In this document: positions 42,317-52,820 of the stretch, in pieces
Position numbering within the stretch: position 1 is the first letter of the stretch
How the letters are laid out: each line of letters begins with the position of its first letter
Source: Bacteroidota bacterium
GTDB taxonomy: Bacteria; Bacteroidota; Bacteroidia; Chitinophagales; Chitinophagaceae
DNA: 64,000 nt
NCBI GenBank assembly: GCA_018266555.1
Contig: JAFEAF010000014.1
Span: 162,181-226,180, forward strand
Reading direction: 5' to 3'
The notes under the pieces: model-generated
The model's database searches: none
The model's input: only the letters and a program-made list of their open reading frames with translations
What the model was told of the DNA's origin: nothing
Position numbers and translations under genes: made by a program

Positions 42317-43969
42317 ATGAAAACAGTAGTTTACATTTTTCTTTTTATCCTGCCTGTCTTCTCTATGGCTCAGGCCGAAAAGGCTGATAAAATTTATTTC
42401 AATGCCTCTATCTGGACAGGCAATGAACAGATGCCCGGAGCCAGCGCTATAGCAATAAACGGGAATAAAATCATCTTCGTAGGGAACGATTACCAACTTT
42501 ACATAGGTGACCGGACAGAACTCATAGATATAAAAAATAAATTTCTTATCCCCGGGTTTATTGACAACCATACTCACTTCCTCAGTGGCGGATACAATCT
42601 TTCGGGAGTTGATCTGCGAAAAGAAACGACAAAGCAGGAATTCATTAATGCATTGAAAGTATTTTGCAGGCTCCACAATGATGACCGCTGGATTCTCGGG
42701 GGAGACTGGGACCATGAAACATGGGGTGGTGCTCTCCCGGAAAAAGAATGGATCGACTCTATAACAGGCAATCACCCGGTATTTGTCAACCGCTATGACG
42801 GGCACATGGCATTTGCCAACTCAAAAGCTTTGCACATGGCAGGTATCACCAGCACCACACAGGCTCCGCCGGGAGGAGAAATCATAAAAAATAAAAATGG
42901 TGAACCGACCGGCATGCTGAAAGATGAAGCTATGGCATTGATGAACCGGATTATTCCCGATCCGTCGGAACAGGAATTCGATGAATACTTCTCAGCGGCA
43001 CAACAGTATGCATTTGAAAACGGAGTCACTCAGGTTCATGATATGGGGAGCTACGGAGGCTGGACTGACCTGAAAACTTACAGGAGAAACTATAAACAAA
43101 AAAAACTGCAGCTGCGCATCTATTCTTTTGTTGCATTATGGAGTTGGAAAAAACTGGATTCATTTTGTAAAAAGAACGGAAAAGGAGATGATATGCTCCG
43201 GTGGGGCGGGTTAAAGGGTTTTGTAGACGGTTCCCTTGGATCCACCACGGCATGGTTTTACCAACCTTATTTGGATGCACCGGGAAATACAGGACTGCAG
43301 GTAACTGACACTGCCTTGTTGAGGAAATGGGTGCTTGCTGCCGATTCTGCAGGTTTGCAAGTGGCAGTACATGCAATTGGCGACCGGGCAAACGATTTTA
43401 TCATGAACGTTTATGAAGAAGCAGAAAAAGTAAACCCGGACAGAGACCGCCGATTTCGTATTGAACATGCTCAACATTTGACTCCATCCGCTATTACACG
43501 ATTTGCTAAACTGAATATCATTGCTTCCGTTCAGCCTTATCATGCTATTGATGACGGACGATGGGCATACAAAAGACTGGAGGATGCCAGGCTCAAAGGC
43601 ACTTATGTATTCAGGAGTTTACTGGATGCAAAAGCTGTCGTGACTTTCGGTTCCGACTGGACTGTAGCGCCTATGAAACCAATTGAAGGAATCTATGCTG
43701 CCGTGACAAGAAGAACCCTTGATGGCAAAAATCCCAACGGCTGGTATCCTGAACAGAAAATTTCAGTAGAGCAGGCTTTGAAATGCTATACACAGAATAA
43801 TGCTTTCGCAGGATTCCAGGATAATAAACTGGGAATTCTAAAGAAAGGCATGTTAGCCGACTTTGTAGTTTTGAGCGACAATCTTTTTGAAATAGCTCCC
43901 GAAAAGATGCTTGATGTGAAAGTTCTGAGAACAGTCATTGGCGGCAAAGACGTGTATGTGAAGAAATGA
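42317..43969 (+). CDS. Secreted YtcJ-like amidohydrolase
   Basis: A 550-residue amidohydrolase (amidohydro_3 type). Signal peptide ends near VFSMAQA (residue 20). The metal site is intact, with PGFIDNHTHFLSGG, VAVHAIGDRANDF and RIEHAQHLTP; the end of the barrel is VTFGSDWTVAPMKP. The C-terminal urease-like tail is KGMLADFVVLSDNLFE. Substrate unknown. A hairpin at 43984-44014 ends the transcript. Confidence 0.9.
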   Translation: MKTVVYIFLFILPVFSMAQAEKADKIYFNASIWTGNEQMPGASAIAINGNKIIFVGNDYQLYIGDRTELIDIKNKFLIPGFIDNHTHFLSGGYNLSGVDLRKETTKQEFINALKVFCRLHNDDRWILGGDWDHETWGGALPEKEWIDSITGNHPVFVNRYDGHMAFANSKALHMAGITSTTQAPPGGEIIKNKNGEPTGMLKDEAMALMNRIIPDPSEQEFDEYFSAAQQYAFENGVTQVHDMGSYGGWTDLKTYRRNYKQKKLQLRIYSFVALWSWKKLDSFCKKNGKGDDMLRWGGLKGFVDGSLGSTTAWFYQPYLDAPGNTGLQVTDTALLRKWVLAADSAGLQVAVHAIGDRANDFIMNVYEEAEKVNPDRDRRFRIEHAQHLTPSAITRFAKLNIIASVQPYHAIDDGRWAYKRLEDARLKGTYVFRSLLDAKAVVTFGSDWTVAPMKPIEGIYAAVTRRTLDGKNPNGWYPEQKISVEQALKCYTQNNAFAGFQDNKLGILKKGMLADFVVLSDNLFEIAPEKMLDVKVLRTVIGGKDVYVKK

Positions 43970-43983
43970 AGATGCATGAAATG

Positions 43984-44014
43984 AACACCGGCATTAACAG
44001 GTAATGCCGGTGTT
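43984..44014. terminator. Convergent terminator between the amidohydrolase and alpha-2-macroglobulin
   Basis: AACACCGGCATTA and TAATGCCGGTGTT form a 13-bp perfect stem with a 5-base loop. Both genes end here. The following T tract is weak on each strand. Confidence 0.65.
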
Positions 44015-44082
44015 ATACATTTTAATATACCGCTCTTCAAACTCCGTAAATGCCAACCATAGCCTGGACGGCAGGCTTAATG

Positions 44083-47000
44083 TTACTGTGTTACCCTCAC
44101 CGTTCCCGCTCCATTATAAGAATGATATTCTCCGTTGTACATGGCATCAGCGCTGACGGGACCCATTTTATATTCTCCGGGTGATACGGCACGAACCGCA
44201 TAATAATAAACCTGTTTATTCTGTGTTGCATTCACAAAGAAATGTATCCGGTCGTCCCGGACATCAAATGCCGTCGGTTCCGATGCATCTTTGATCCAAT
44301 CCATGCCCGGAATTTCTTTTGTCCTTGGGTTTTCAATTTCAAAACCGGCAGGCAACAAATCGGTGATGACGACATTGTCAATATCAGTGGAGAATGAACG
44401 TTCCAATGTGATACCGATTATTATCAGTTCATTCTGTTTGAAAGTATTTCCGGTTAGTTCTTTTCCAAAACGATCATAAAAACGTTTCCGCACTTTCAGA
44501 TAATTATCTTCCTGTTTATATGCTCCGCTGCTGCTGATCCCTTCTGCATGCCAGAAATAATACAACCGCCCGTTTCCTTTAGTTGCAATTTCAACATTTG
44601 TTGACTTCAGTACATCCTTATCTCCTTTCCATTGCCCGTTTTCCACTTTTGCAATGGTTTTTCCGTTGACGACGATCCCGGCTGTTACATCCGATTTATT
44701 TGCTAAACGGGCCAATTTTCCCAGGGCTAAAAATGAAAATGCACTTTCCTGTGTACTGAGCCAGGTACGGGATTTTAATTTATCACTTATATGTTTTGCC
44801 ATAACCGGAATTTGTGTATTACCCGGATCAGCATCTATCAAAGCATTTAAAGCAATGGCCTCATCTCTAATGTCAGAGTAAAAACTTCCTCCTGTTTGTG
44901 CCACGGATTCTTCCCCGCTGAATGAAGTTGGTAAAAGCACAGCAAAGGATTTCTTATCACCGGCCGTAGCATAGGCTGCCGATAAAAGATACTTGCTGTC
45001 CAGCGCCAGGATATCCGGGTTGGCTTTGTAATAATTCATTGCCGGTACATTACCCTGGCCTGCCAAAGCCAATACATACAATCCATACGCAATTTCTTTA
45101 GGTGCAATTTTCTTGTTGAGTGACCTGTTATAATAATAAGTAATGAGCTGCTTGTTTCGCATACGATTGTTGATATAGCTCAGCATGGTTTGCAATAAAC
45201 TATTGTCCACATCAAACCCTGCTTTTCTTGCTTCCAGTAAAAAGTGAGCTGAGTATATGGTTGTCCACCAGTCTTCAGTTCCTGCATTATCCCATAAGGT
45301 AACGGCGCCATTATATAATTGCCGCATTTTTATTTTCCGGATGGCTTCCATTACATTGTAATTGGCATTACTCTTACCGGCAGCATTCAGTTGCATCAGG
45401 TCGGCAAGATCGCCGTAATATAACTGTGGGAAAGCAGCAGAGACAGTTTGTTCCGTGCATCCATACGGATACTGCACTAAATACTGCAATTGATCTGCAA
45501 ATTCCAAAACGGGTGTACGGCTTACCACCAAATCATATTCAATACTGGAAGGAATAAAATCCCCAACGCCGATATTTATTTTTTGAGAACTGCCTCCGGC
45601 AATGGAACCGCTTCCTGTTATTTTTTGTAATGCAGATGGCGGGCGAACAGATATTTCAGTTTCATCACTGAATTTTTCCCCCATTCCGTTTACTGTTACC
45701 GTCACTTTTCCAACAGCCATGGCTGGATCAGCAGCAATTTGAAAAACAGCACGGCCTTCACTCTTTGCGTTTACAGAAACAGTTTGTTTATTTTCTCCCT
45801 GTATTTTTAAAGGGCCGGAAACATTCATAGTCGCTGATAAATTTGACGCTTTATCAGTAGTATTGCTCAGCGTTACGCCAACGGTTACCACATCACCGGG
45901 ACTCAAAAATCTGGGTAATGCCGTACTGATGACAACAGGATCAGCAACGGTCATGGAACTTTCACTGCTGCCAAAATTCTGGCCTTGATAAGAAACAGCC
46001 ATCAGCCGAATCTCGCCGCTGAATTGAGGAATATCAAATTCAAAATCTGCTTCACCACTGCTATTTACCTTTTTGATGCCGCTCCAGTAACTCATAATCT
46101 TAATCCGTTTTGCAGGCATGGGATTTACTCTCTTTTGCATCTCCGCTCCTTCATCACCGCCGGTACTACTCACCACGGTTCTCAATTCAGGAAATAATAA
46201 CGGATACAGATCATAGCCACTTACCTGCAAAGCTTTTTTCTGATAGAAATAATCGTAAGGATCGGGGGATTTGAAATCGCTTACCTGTAACACACCATTG
46301 TCCACGGCTGCCAGGGTGACATAACTGCCTGCTGTTGCTTTTACTTTTATTTTCTGATGCGTTTTAGAACGAACCGATTTTTGTGCTACAATTTCCACTG
46401 GTATCTTCCTGCTTTTTTCTTCCACTTTTACGCTTTCATATCCATGAGCAACGGTAAGCGGAATATCTGATACCTCATGTGCTTTGAAAAGTGTTGCTGT
46501 GATATACACATTAGGAACCTCATCACCATTCAACGGGAGATCCAAAGAAGCCGAACGATTATCAACATCTACAAATTGATATGATATTACATGATCTGTT
46601 TCCATCGTCACCAACATTCTGCCGCTAAAAGGAGTATTGAATAAAACTTTTGCTTTTTCACCGGAGAAATATGATTTTTTATCCGGTTTGATCTCAATAT
46701 TCCCTTCGGTGTTTACTTCAAATGAAGAATTGTTAGCACCCCAGTTTCCATAACTGTAAAAACTCCGGCTTACATAGGTATTGGCATCAGGATTATAAAT
46801 CCTCAATTCATAATCACCCGGTGTGCGGGGGACATAAGAATATGCCGTGTTACTACCGATCGTCATTTTACTTTCGATCATCACTTTATCTTCTTTGGAA
46901 GATTCATAACGGAAGAAACTGCCACTTTTCACTAAAGTTGTATGATACTCATGTTTGATCACCTGAACTCTAGCCGGTGAAGAAACTGCATTTCCATCTT

Positions 47001-49503
47001 TGTTTACCGCAACCATTTGAAATTTTACAGGTTGATTGAGCGGATAATAATAATACCAGTCATAATTCACTCCAAAGAAAACATTCTGTGTATAAATATC
47101 TGCAGAGGTGCTGCGGCTTACAGGTCGTCCTGTTTCATCAAAGACAGTAGTATAAAAATTGGCTTTTAACAACCCTGAATTACTGTATTCATTTTTCACA
47201 TCAAAGCTTTCATCTGCATTACCATTGGCATCAGTTTTTCCGTCTTTTACAATTTTATCAAAAGAAACTTTCTGGTTAGCAAGTGTAAAATCATAACTAC
47301 TGAATTTTTCTGAAGAAAAATATTTTGGCTTCACCTGAATCTCCGTTTCAAAATTGCGGCCGGCAGCCGGGGTTCCAAAAAAATTCATAGCATTGATGCT
47401 GAGTTGCACGGATTCACCCGGTTTCAGAAATGGTTTATCCAATTTTGTATTCACTTTGATTCTGTCCGGAACAAATTCTTCAATCGAAAAATTTTTACTG
47501 GCTAACAGTACATCATTGGAAGAGTAGAGTTCCAAGGTGTAGCTTCCTGTTATAGCAGATGTGGAAATATCTATATTACCCTCTGCCGAACCTTCTTCGT
47601 TGAGATTTTTCCGGAACGTTTTTAATTCTTTTCCGTTGGGCAAAAGAAATTTCATTTTCACCGGTATCTCCCCCGGGCTTTTCCATTGCTTGTCACGAAT
47701 CACAACGGAAAAATTCACTTTTTCACCCGGCCGGTAAATATCTCTCTCGGCATACACAAAAGCATCAAGTCCCGTTGGGTTATTTCTTTTCCCTCCCACT
47801 TCAAACCTGGATGTATTTACACGGGTGCTGTTAAACGGAAGATAATTGAAATCATCAGCGGTTTTAGCTATGATCATCGCCGGTTTGAATCCATTGAAAT
47901 CTTTCTTTGTATAATTAATGGTTGCCACGCCATCGGCACCGGTTGAACCGGTTCCGATCAATTGATTATTGACTCCATATAAAGAAACATTCACACCGTT
48001 TACAGCTTTCGCAGTCTTTATTGAATTGGTAAAAACTAAAACTTTATCCTGTCCCTCTTTGGCAATCAACCCAAGGTCGGACAAAGAAATAAAGCGGCTA
48101 TCTCTCACCCAATAATCTTTTGTAGAGCGGATCATGACATGATAAATCCCTTTAAAATCCGGCAAACGGTCTTCAAAATCAGAAAAATTCAATAAACGGC
48201 CTCCCCCGCTTTTTTGTAAAGTACGGGTGTCAATTTCTTTGGAGAATATCACATCGCCTAATTGCGCATCACTTCCATAATCATCATAATAATCGCCTTC
48301 ATAATCGCCCTCATCACCGTAGGTTGCATACTGAGTGTTTCTCGGTTCCCGTGGAGAATATCCATAGCGTTGTGCCATCAACAAATTATTTTCATAAATT
48401 TTTGAAATCACCAGCTTCACTTTTGGTACATTCGTAATCTGCACTTCAATATTCTTATTCCCTTCTTTGGATAAATAAACCGCTTTGCTGTTGGTAAAAG
48501 TAATATTCGCTTCGAGTTCTCCGAATGCAACGCTGCCATAGTAATCATCACGCAATACACCGCCAATTTTTCCCCTTAACCCTTTCACAATAGTCAAAGC
48601 ATAACTTTTCTCTGCATCAAACTTATCGCTGGAAATCATGAAACCGTTATCCGTTAGTGAAACTGCATATTTCAGATCGGGATCCACTTTTACAAATGAT
48701 TGTAAACTTTCATTGCTAACCTGCTGGCTGGTGGTTACCATAACTGTTCCTTCTGCGCCATTATAATCTGATTCTACATTCTGAACGGTAAGAACATAAG
48801 GAGATGGAATGGTAAATGAACTTGTCAATGCATCAGGTGTAGCATTTGTGCCGGCTTCTGGTTTCAATCCTTTGTCAATAGTGATTTTTGTTTCGTAATC
48901 TTTATCTTCCATTTTTATCCCATTAATCTGCACAGAAATCTTTTTATTAGCAGAAACAGTCAGCAATGTAAAATCAGCTTTTTCTCCATTTATTTTAATT
49001 CCTAATTTATCTTTCAGGTCGGCTGGGTTGATCCGATAATTAAATATCAGATCAATCTCAGGTACAGCCTTTCTTTCTGAAGAATCAACCAGAACCCAGG
49101 AGGCCAGTGAATTATCAAGTACCAAGGCAGGAGTATGAAAGCTGATATTATTACCATCTTTCACCGAATTATACTTGCTGAAACGAAGTACTGCATTTTT
49201 AATGCTTGCTTTGTAAGATGTAGCAGGCAGCAATGGTTGCGATGGGGAAAAAACTAACTGATCGGGCGCTTCCCAGCGAAACCGTCCTGGTATTTTTGGT
49301 TCGAATGAAACAAAATCAGTTGAATCCCATTGATTCAGTAGCGAATCTTTCATCAGAGATTGATTAAATTTAAAAACAAGATTGCCAAGAAGCGGCACTT
49401 CACCTTTGGCATTGGTAAAATCAATACTGACGGCGTTTTGCTTGCAGGAAGTAAAAAAAATTGCAAATGCAAGAAAAGCGGCAAAAAATAATTTGTTTCG
49501 CAT
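44083..49503 (-). CDS. Alpha-2-macroglobulin-family lipoprotein (YfhM-like) with thioester
   Basis: An 1806-residue lipoprotein (lipobox FFTSC, Cys20). Macroglobulin MG domains run through the N-terminal half. The bait/MG region contains VFVDERDIYRPGE-like FVYAERDIYRPGEKVNF. The thioester motif is YPYGCTEQ with Cys1349, inside the terpenoid-cyclase-like alpha domain (TEDWWTTIYSAHFLLEARKA), and the receptor-like C-terminus ends with ERSFSTDIDNVVITDLLPAG. Bacterial forms trap proteases in the periplasm and are often paired with pbpC. PBP1C is the next gene beyond a short transposase insertion. Confidence 0.94.
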   Translation of the reverse strand: MRNKLFFAAFLAFAIFFTSCKQNAVSIDFTNAKGEVPLLGNLVFKFNQSLMKDSLLNQWDSTDFVSFEPKIPGRFRWEAPDQLVFSPSQPLLPATSYKASIKNAVLRFSKYNSVKDGNNISFHTPALVLDNSLASWVLVDSSERKAVPEIDLIFNYRINPADLKDKLGIKINGEKADFTLLTVSANKKISVQINGIKMEDKDYETKITIDKGLKPEAGTNATPDALTSSFTIPSPYVLTVQNVESDYNGAEGTVMVTTSQQVSNESLQSFVKVDPDLKYAVSLTDNGFMISSDKFDAEKSYALTIVKGLRGKIGGVLRDDYYGSVAFGELEANITFTNSKAVYLSKEGNKNIEVQITNVPKVKLVISKIYENNLLMAQRYGYSPREPRNTQYATYGDEGDYEGDYYDDYGSDAQLGDVIFSKEIDTRTLQKSGGGRLLNFSDFEDRLPDFKGIYHVMIRSTKDYWVRDSRFISLSDLGLIAKEGQDKVLVFTNSIKTAKAVNGVNVSLYGVNNQLIGTGSTGADGVATINYTKKDFNGFKPAMIIAKTADDFNYLPFNSTRVNTSRFEVGGKRNNPTGLDAFVYAERDIYRPGEKVNFSVVIRDKQWKSPGEIPVKMKFLLPNGKELKTFRKNLNEEGSAEGNIDISTSAITGSYTLELYSSNDVLLASKNFSIEEFVPDRIKVNTKLDKPFLKPGESVQLSINAMNFFGTPAAGRNFETEIQVKPKYFSSEKFSSYDFTLANQKVSFDKIVKDGKTDANGNADESFDVKNEYSNSGLLKANFYTTVFDETGRPVSRSTSADIYTQNVFFGVNYDWYYYYPLNQPVKFQMVAVNKDGNAVSSPARVQVIKHEYHTTLVKSGSFFRYESSKEDKVMIESKMTIGSNTAYSYVPRTPGDYELRIYNPDANTYVSRSFYSYGNWGANNSSFEVNTEGNIEIKPDKKSYFSGEKAKVLFNTPFSGRMLVTMETDHVISYQFVDVDNRSASLDLPLNGDEVPNVYITATLFKAHEVSDIPLTVAHGYESVKVEEKSRKIPVEIVAQKSVRSKTHQKIKVKATAGSYVTLAAVDNGVLQVSDFKSPDPYDYFYQKKALQVSGYDLYPLLFPELRTVVSSTGGDEGAEMQKRVNPMPAKRIKIMSYWSGIKKVNSSGEADFEFDIPQFSGEIRLMAVSYQGQNFGSSESSMTVADPVVISTALPRFLSPGDVVTVGVTLSNTTDKASNLSATMNVSGPLKIQGENKQTVSVNAKSEGRAVFQIAADPAMAVGKVTVTVNGMGEKFSDETEISVRPPSALQKITGSGSIAGGSSQKINIGVGDFIPSSIEYDLVVSRTPVLEFADQLQYLVQYPYGCTEQTVSAAFPQLYYGDLADLMQLNAAGKSNANYNVMEAIRKIKMRQLYNGAVTLWDNAGTEDWWTTIYSAHFLLEARKAGFDVDNSLLQTMLSYINNRMRNKQLITYYYNRSLNKKIAPKEIAYGLYVLALAGQGNVPAMNYYKANPDILALDSKYLLSAAYATAGDKKSFAVLLPTSFSGEESVAQTGGSFYSDIRDEAIALNALIDADPGNTQIPVMAKHISDKLKSRTWLSTQESAFSFLALGKLARLANKSDVTAGIVVNGKTIAKVENGQWKGDKDVLKSTNVEIATKGNGRLYYFWHAEGISSSGAYKQEDNYLKVRKRFYDRFGKELTGNTFKQNELIIIGITLERSFSTDIDNVVITDLLPAGFEIENPRTKEIPGMDWIKDASEPTAFDVRDDRIHFFVNATQNKQVYYYAVRAVSPGEYKMGPVSADAMYNGEYHSYNGAGTVRVTQ

Positions 49504-49854
49504 ACAAGTTTGAGGGTTGAATGATGACTGTTGTAAGTAAAAGATAAAGAAATCCTCTGAAAAAAATTGGTATCAGGCTGTCTTTTTTTAAAAAAAGACT
49601 ATTTGAAATTTTTCTATGGAGGGATATCACGAATATATTGCGATAAATCGGGAAAACCCATAAACTATATAAAGAATTTACATGGAAAATTAAGATGCAG
49701 AAAATGTTTGCGGAAACTTCCAGGCGATAAATATTTGTTAAGTGCTTTCAGGGATGCCACGGTTTTAAACCGTGGCATCCCTACCTTACAATAGTGTCGT
49801 AACTTCATAAACAGGAATCATCGTTCCAAAACTAATGAGCTCTAAAGCGGTATC
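49504..49854. other. Intergenic region upstream of the alpha-2-macroglobulin gene
   Basis: About 351 bases holding a REP-like palindrome (49751-49781). A 75-codon frame across it (49567-49794) reads into the palindrome and has only isolated CxxC-like residues, so I reject it as a gene. No clear promoter is seen. Confidence 0.6.
49751..49781. repeat. REP-like palindrome, upstream copy
   Basis: A 31-base perfect palindrome: GGGATGCCACGGTTT, one central T, AAACCGTGGCATCCC. It lies 74 bases before the RAYT start and shares the GTGCCACGGTTT-type core with the copy downstream of the gene. Confidence 0.8.
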
Positions 49855-50442
49855 ATGATTTTTTCAGAAGGTGAACTATATCACATTTATAACAGGGGAA
49901 ATAACAGGCAAAAAATCTTTTTTAATCCTGGTAATTATATTTATTTCCTGAAAAAAGTAAGGTCACACATTTTGTCGTCCTGCGATATTTTAGCGTACTG
50001 CCTTATGCCGACACATTTTCATTTCCTGATTCATTGCGATATAAGAAGTTTATCTGCCCAGCCTATTGCCGGAACAGAAAAAAATGTTCTTTCGGAAGGA
50101 ATTAAAAATCTTTTAAGTTCCTATACACAAGCAATCAATAAACAAAATCAAACAACAGGATCATTATTTCAGCAAAATACTAAAGCTAAACAGATTGAAA
50201 AAAGCAGCAAGCAATATGATCTTATCTGCTTTCATTATATCCATCAAAATCCATTAAAAGCCAAATTAGTTATGAAAATGGAAGATTGGCCTTATTCGTC
50301 ATTTAAGGATTATTGTGGCTTTAGGAATGGAACTTTATGCAATATGAAATCAGCAATTCAACTATTAGATATTAATATGAAAACATTTTATGAAGATTCT
50401 TATAAAATCATTAATGAAGATGATTTAAAAAATATTTTATGA
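49855..50442 (+). CDS. REP-associated tyrosine transposase (RAYT)
   Basis: A 195-residue Y1 transposase of the IS200/IS605-related RAYT group. It starts IFSEGELYHIYNRGNNRQ, the RAYT signature, and has the HUH motif in MPTHFHFLIH (His54, His56). The candidate catalytic tyrosine is Tyr90 in LLSSYTQAINKQ, followed by TGSLFQQNTKAK and HYIHQNPLKAKLV. RAYTs are normally single-copy enzymes that maintain REP palindromes. Here one palindrome lies on each side of the gene, with matching cores. It sits between alpha-2-macroglobulin and pbpC. Confidence 0.9.
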   Translation: MIFSEGELYHIYNRGNNRQKIFFNPGNYIYFLKKVRSHILSSCDILAYCLMPTHFHFLIHCDIRSLSAQPIAGTEKNVLSEGIKNLLSSYTQAINKQNQTTGSLFQQNTKAKQIEKSSKQYDLICFHYIHQNPLKAKLVMKMEDWPYSSFKDYCGFRNGTLCNMKSAIQLLDINMKTFYEDSYKIINEDDLKNIL

Positions 50443-50446
50443 TATG

Positions 50447-50479
50447 AAGTGTGCCACGGTTTTGAACCTTGGCACACTT
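50447..50479. repeat. REP-like palindrome, downstream copy
   Basis: AAGTGTGCCACGGTT and AACCTTGGCACACTT pair across a 3-base loop with one mismatch. It shares the TGCCACGGTT core with the upstream copy and lies 17 bases before the pbpC ATG. Confidence 0.8.
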
Positions 50480-50495
50480 TACGCCACTCACATCC

Positions 50496-52820
50496 ATGAA
50501 ACTAAAAATCACCAAAAGAAGTTTTTTAAAATTTTGTAAACGTACAGGCATAGCTGTTGTATCATTGTTTCTTTTGTTCTTACTGCTTAATCTGATTTTC
50601 CCCTTACCCGATAAAATTGAATATTCAACGGTCATCACGGATAACAAGGGCGATATCGTCAATGCGTACCTGACCAAAGACCAGCAATGGAGAATGAAAA
50701 CTGAATTGAGTGAGATTTCTCCGCTGCTTCGTAAAACCATTATTGCCAAAGAAGATAAATATTTCTATTCGCATCCGGGTGTTAACCCGTTTGCAGTTAT
50801 CCGGGCTTTTTTTAAAAATATGATACAGATGAAACGGACTTCGGGTGCCAGCACCATCACTATGCAAGTGGCCCGGGCCTTGGAACCCGGGAAAAGAACG
50901 ATTTGGGTCAAGCTTCGGGAAATGTTCCGTTCCTTTCAGTTAGAATGGAAATACAGTAAAGATGAAATTCTGCAGCTCTATCTGAACCTTGTTCCTTATG
51001 GAGGAAACATCGAAGGAGTAAAGGCCGCTTCCTTACTCTATTTCAACAAAAATCCTGATCATCTTTCATTGGCGGAAATCACTGCATTGAGTATTATTCC
51101 CAATCGTCCTTCCTCATTAGTGATCGGGAAAAATAACGACCGGATAGTGAATGAAAGAAACCGGTGGCTGAAAAAGTTTGCAACAGACAAAATTTTTTCT
51201 GAAAAAGAAATTGAAGATGCATTAAATGAACCTCTGACTGCAACAAGAAGAACTGTTCCCCATTATATCCCTCATCTTGCTTACAAACTCCTTAAAGAAC
51301 AGAACAAAAACAACATAAAAACAAATATTGACCTGAACACACAATTGAAAACGGAAAAATTGGTGGAGGATTATGTGAGAACTCTAAAATTGCGAAACAT
51401 AAAGAACGCATCCGTTGTCATTATAGACAATCGAACGCACAAAGTGATCACTTATGTAGGTTCTTCTTCTTTTTATGATACCTCCGATGCAGGGCAGGTG
51501 AACGGTGCTAATGCAATCCGGGAACCAGGCAGCACTTTAAAACCATTGTTATATGCCTTATGCTTTGATGAAGGATTACTGACACCCAAGAGAGTGATCA
51601 CTGACGTGCCGGTAAACTATGAAGGTTATGTTCCTGAGAATTATGATCAAAAATTTAATGGGTATGTGACAGTGGAACATGCCTTGGAACATTCATTGAA
51701 CATTCCGGCTGTGAAAAGCTTGAAATTATTAGGTAAAGAAAGACTGATACAAAAATTATCAGATTGTCATTTTCAACAAATACAAAAAGATAAAAACAAA
51801 TTAGGTCTATCAATGATTCTTGGCGGATGCGGCACCACCCTGGAAGAATTGACCGGGCTGTTTTCTTCTTTTGCAAACGATGGAATATTCATCGCTCCGT
51901 CCTTTACTCAGGAGGATACAATGCGTACAAAAAAAATAATTATAAGCCCGGCTGCTTCATTCATGATTAACAATATTCTTTCCCGCATTAACCGGCCGGA
52001 CTTCCCTCTGAACTGGCAGGCAACGGAGCACATGCCAAAGATTGCCTGGAAGACCGGAACCAGCTATGGAAGAAGAGATGCGTGGAGCATTGGATACAAT
52101 AAAAATTTTACAGTTGGCGTGTGGGCCGGGAATTTTTCCGGTGCAGGCGTCCCCGATCTCAGCGGAGCAAGTGTAGCAACGCCACTTCTTTTTAAAATTT
52201 TCAACACAATAGATTATAACAACACGAATGAATGGTTTTCCCAACCCGGTGATTGTGATATCCGGAAAGTATGCAGCGAAACGGGGTTGGTTCCGTCGGA
52301 TCATTGTACCAACCTGGTAACAGATTATTTTATTCCCCTGGTCTCATCAACTAAAACCTGCGACAACTGGCAGGAAATAATGGTAAGTTCAGATGAAAAA
52401 ATATCATATTGCAATAGTTGCGTTCCGGAATCGGGTTATAAAAAGAAATGGTATAAAATAATTGACCCGGATATGGAATCCTGGTACCGGGAAAATAATA
52501 TCAGCTATCAGCAGATACCACCGCACAATCCTGACTGCGAAAAAATTTTCAAGGGCGCTGCCCCGATGATTACCTCGCCTGTCAATGGTTCGGAATATTT
52601 AATCAGTAAAAAAAATCCGGAGCCTCTTCAGCTTACCTGCAAGACTGCAAACGATGTCAGTAAGGTATATTGGTATATTGACAATAAATTTTATAAAGTG
52701 GCTTATGCGGGAGAAAAACAATTTTTTAAGCCCACCGAAGGCCCGGTTAAAATTTCCTGTACGGATGATAAAGGAAGAAACAGGAATATTACTATTTATG
52801 TGAAGTATGTAAATCTTTAA
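50496..52820 (+). CDS. pbpC: Penicillin-binding protein 1C
   Basis: A 774-residue bifunctional peptidoglycan synthase. After one N-terminal membrane helix (VVSLFLLFLLLNLIF) comes the GT51 transglycosylase with IIAKEDKYFYSHPGV, SGASTITMQVARA and YLNLVPYGGNIEG. The transpeptidase has SxxK in REPGSTLKPLLY, SxN in EHSLNIPA and KTG in AWKTGTSYGRRDAW. The BiPBP_C domain ends the protein (FKPTEGPVKISCTDDKGR). ATG 50496 is preferred over a TTG at 50469 that falls in the palindrome. PBP1C and alpha-2-macroglobulin genes are typical neighbours. Convergent with the amine oxidase by a 4-base overlap. Confidence 0.95.
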   Translation: MKLKITKRSFLKFCKRTGIAVVSLFLLFLLLNLIFPLPDKIEYSTVITDNKGDIVNAYLTKDQQWRMKTELSEISPLLRKTIIAKEDKYFYSHPGVNPFAVIRAFFKNMIQMKRTSGASTITMQVARALEPGKRTIWVKLREMFRSFQLEWKYSKDEILQLYLNLVPYGGNIEGVKAASLLYFNKNPDHLSLAEITALSIIPNRPSSLVIGKNNDRIVNERNRWLKKFATDKIFSEKEIEDALNEPLTATRRTVPHYIPHLAYKLLKEQNKNNIKTNIDLNTQLKTEKLVEDYVRTLKLRNIKNASVVIIDNRTHKVITYVGSSSFYDTSDAGQVNGANAIREPGSTLKPLLYALCFDEGLLTPKRVITDVPVNYEGYVPENYDQKFNGYVTVEHALEHSLNIPAVKSLKLLGKERLIQKLSDCHFQQIQKDKNKLGLSMILGGCGTTLEELTGLFSSFANDGIFIAPSFTQEDTMRTKKIIISPAASFMINNILSRINRPDFPLNWQATEHMPKIAWKTGTSYGRRDAWSIGYNKNFTVGVWAGNFSGAGVPDLSGASVATPLLFKIFNTIDYNNTNEWFSQPGDCDIRKVCSETGLVPSDHCTNLVTDYFIPLVSSTKTCDNWQEIMVSSDEKISYCNSCVPESGYKKKWYKIIDPDMESWYRENNISYQQIPPHNPDCEKIFKGAAPMITSPVNGSEYLISKKNPEPLQLTCKTANDVSKVYWYIDNKFYKVAYAGEKQFFKPTEGPVKISCTDDKGRNRNITIYVKYVNL

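Noticed and set aside
49567..49794. 75-codon frame with scattered cysteines before the RAYT
   Set aside because: It reads straight into the REP palindrome, starts from an unlikely position, and the CxxC pieces are not in a known arrangement.
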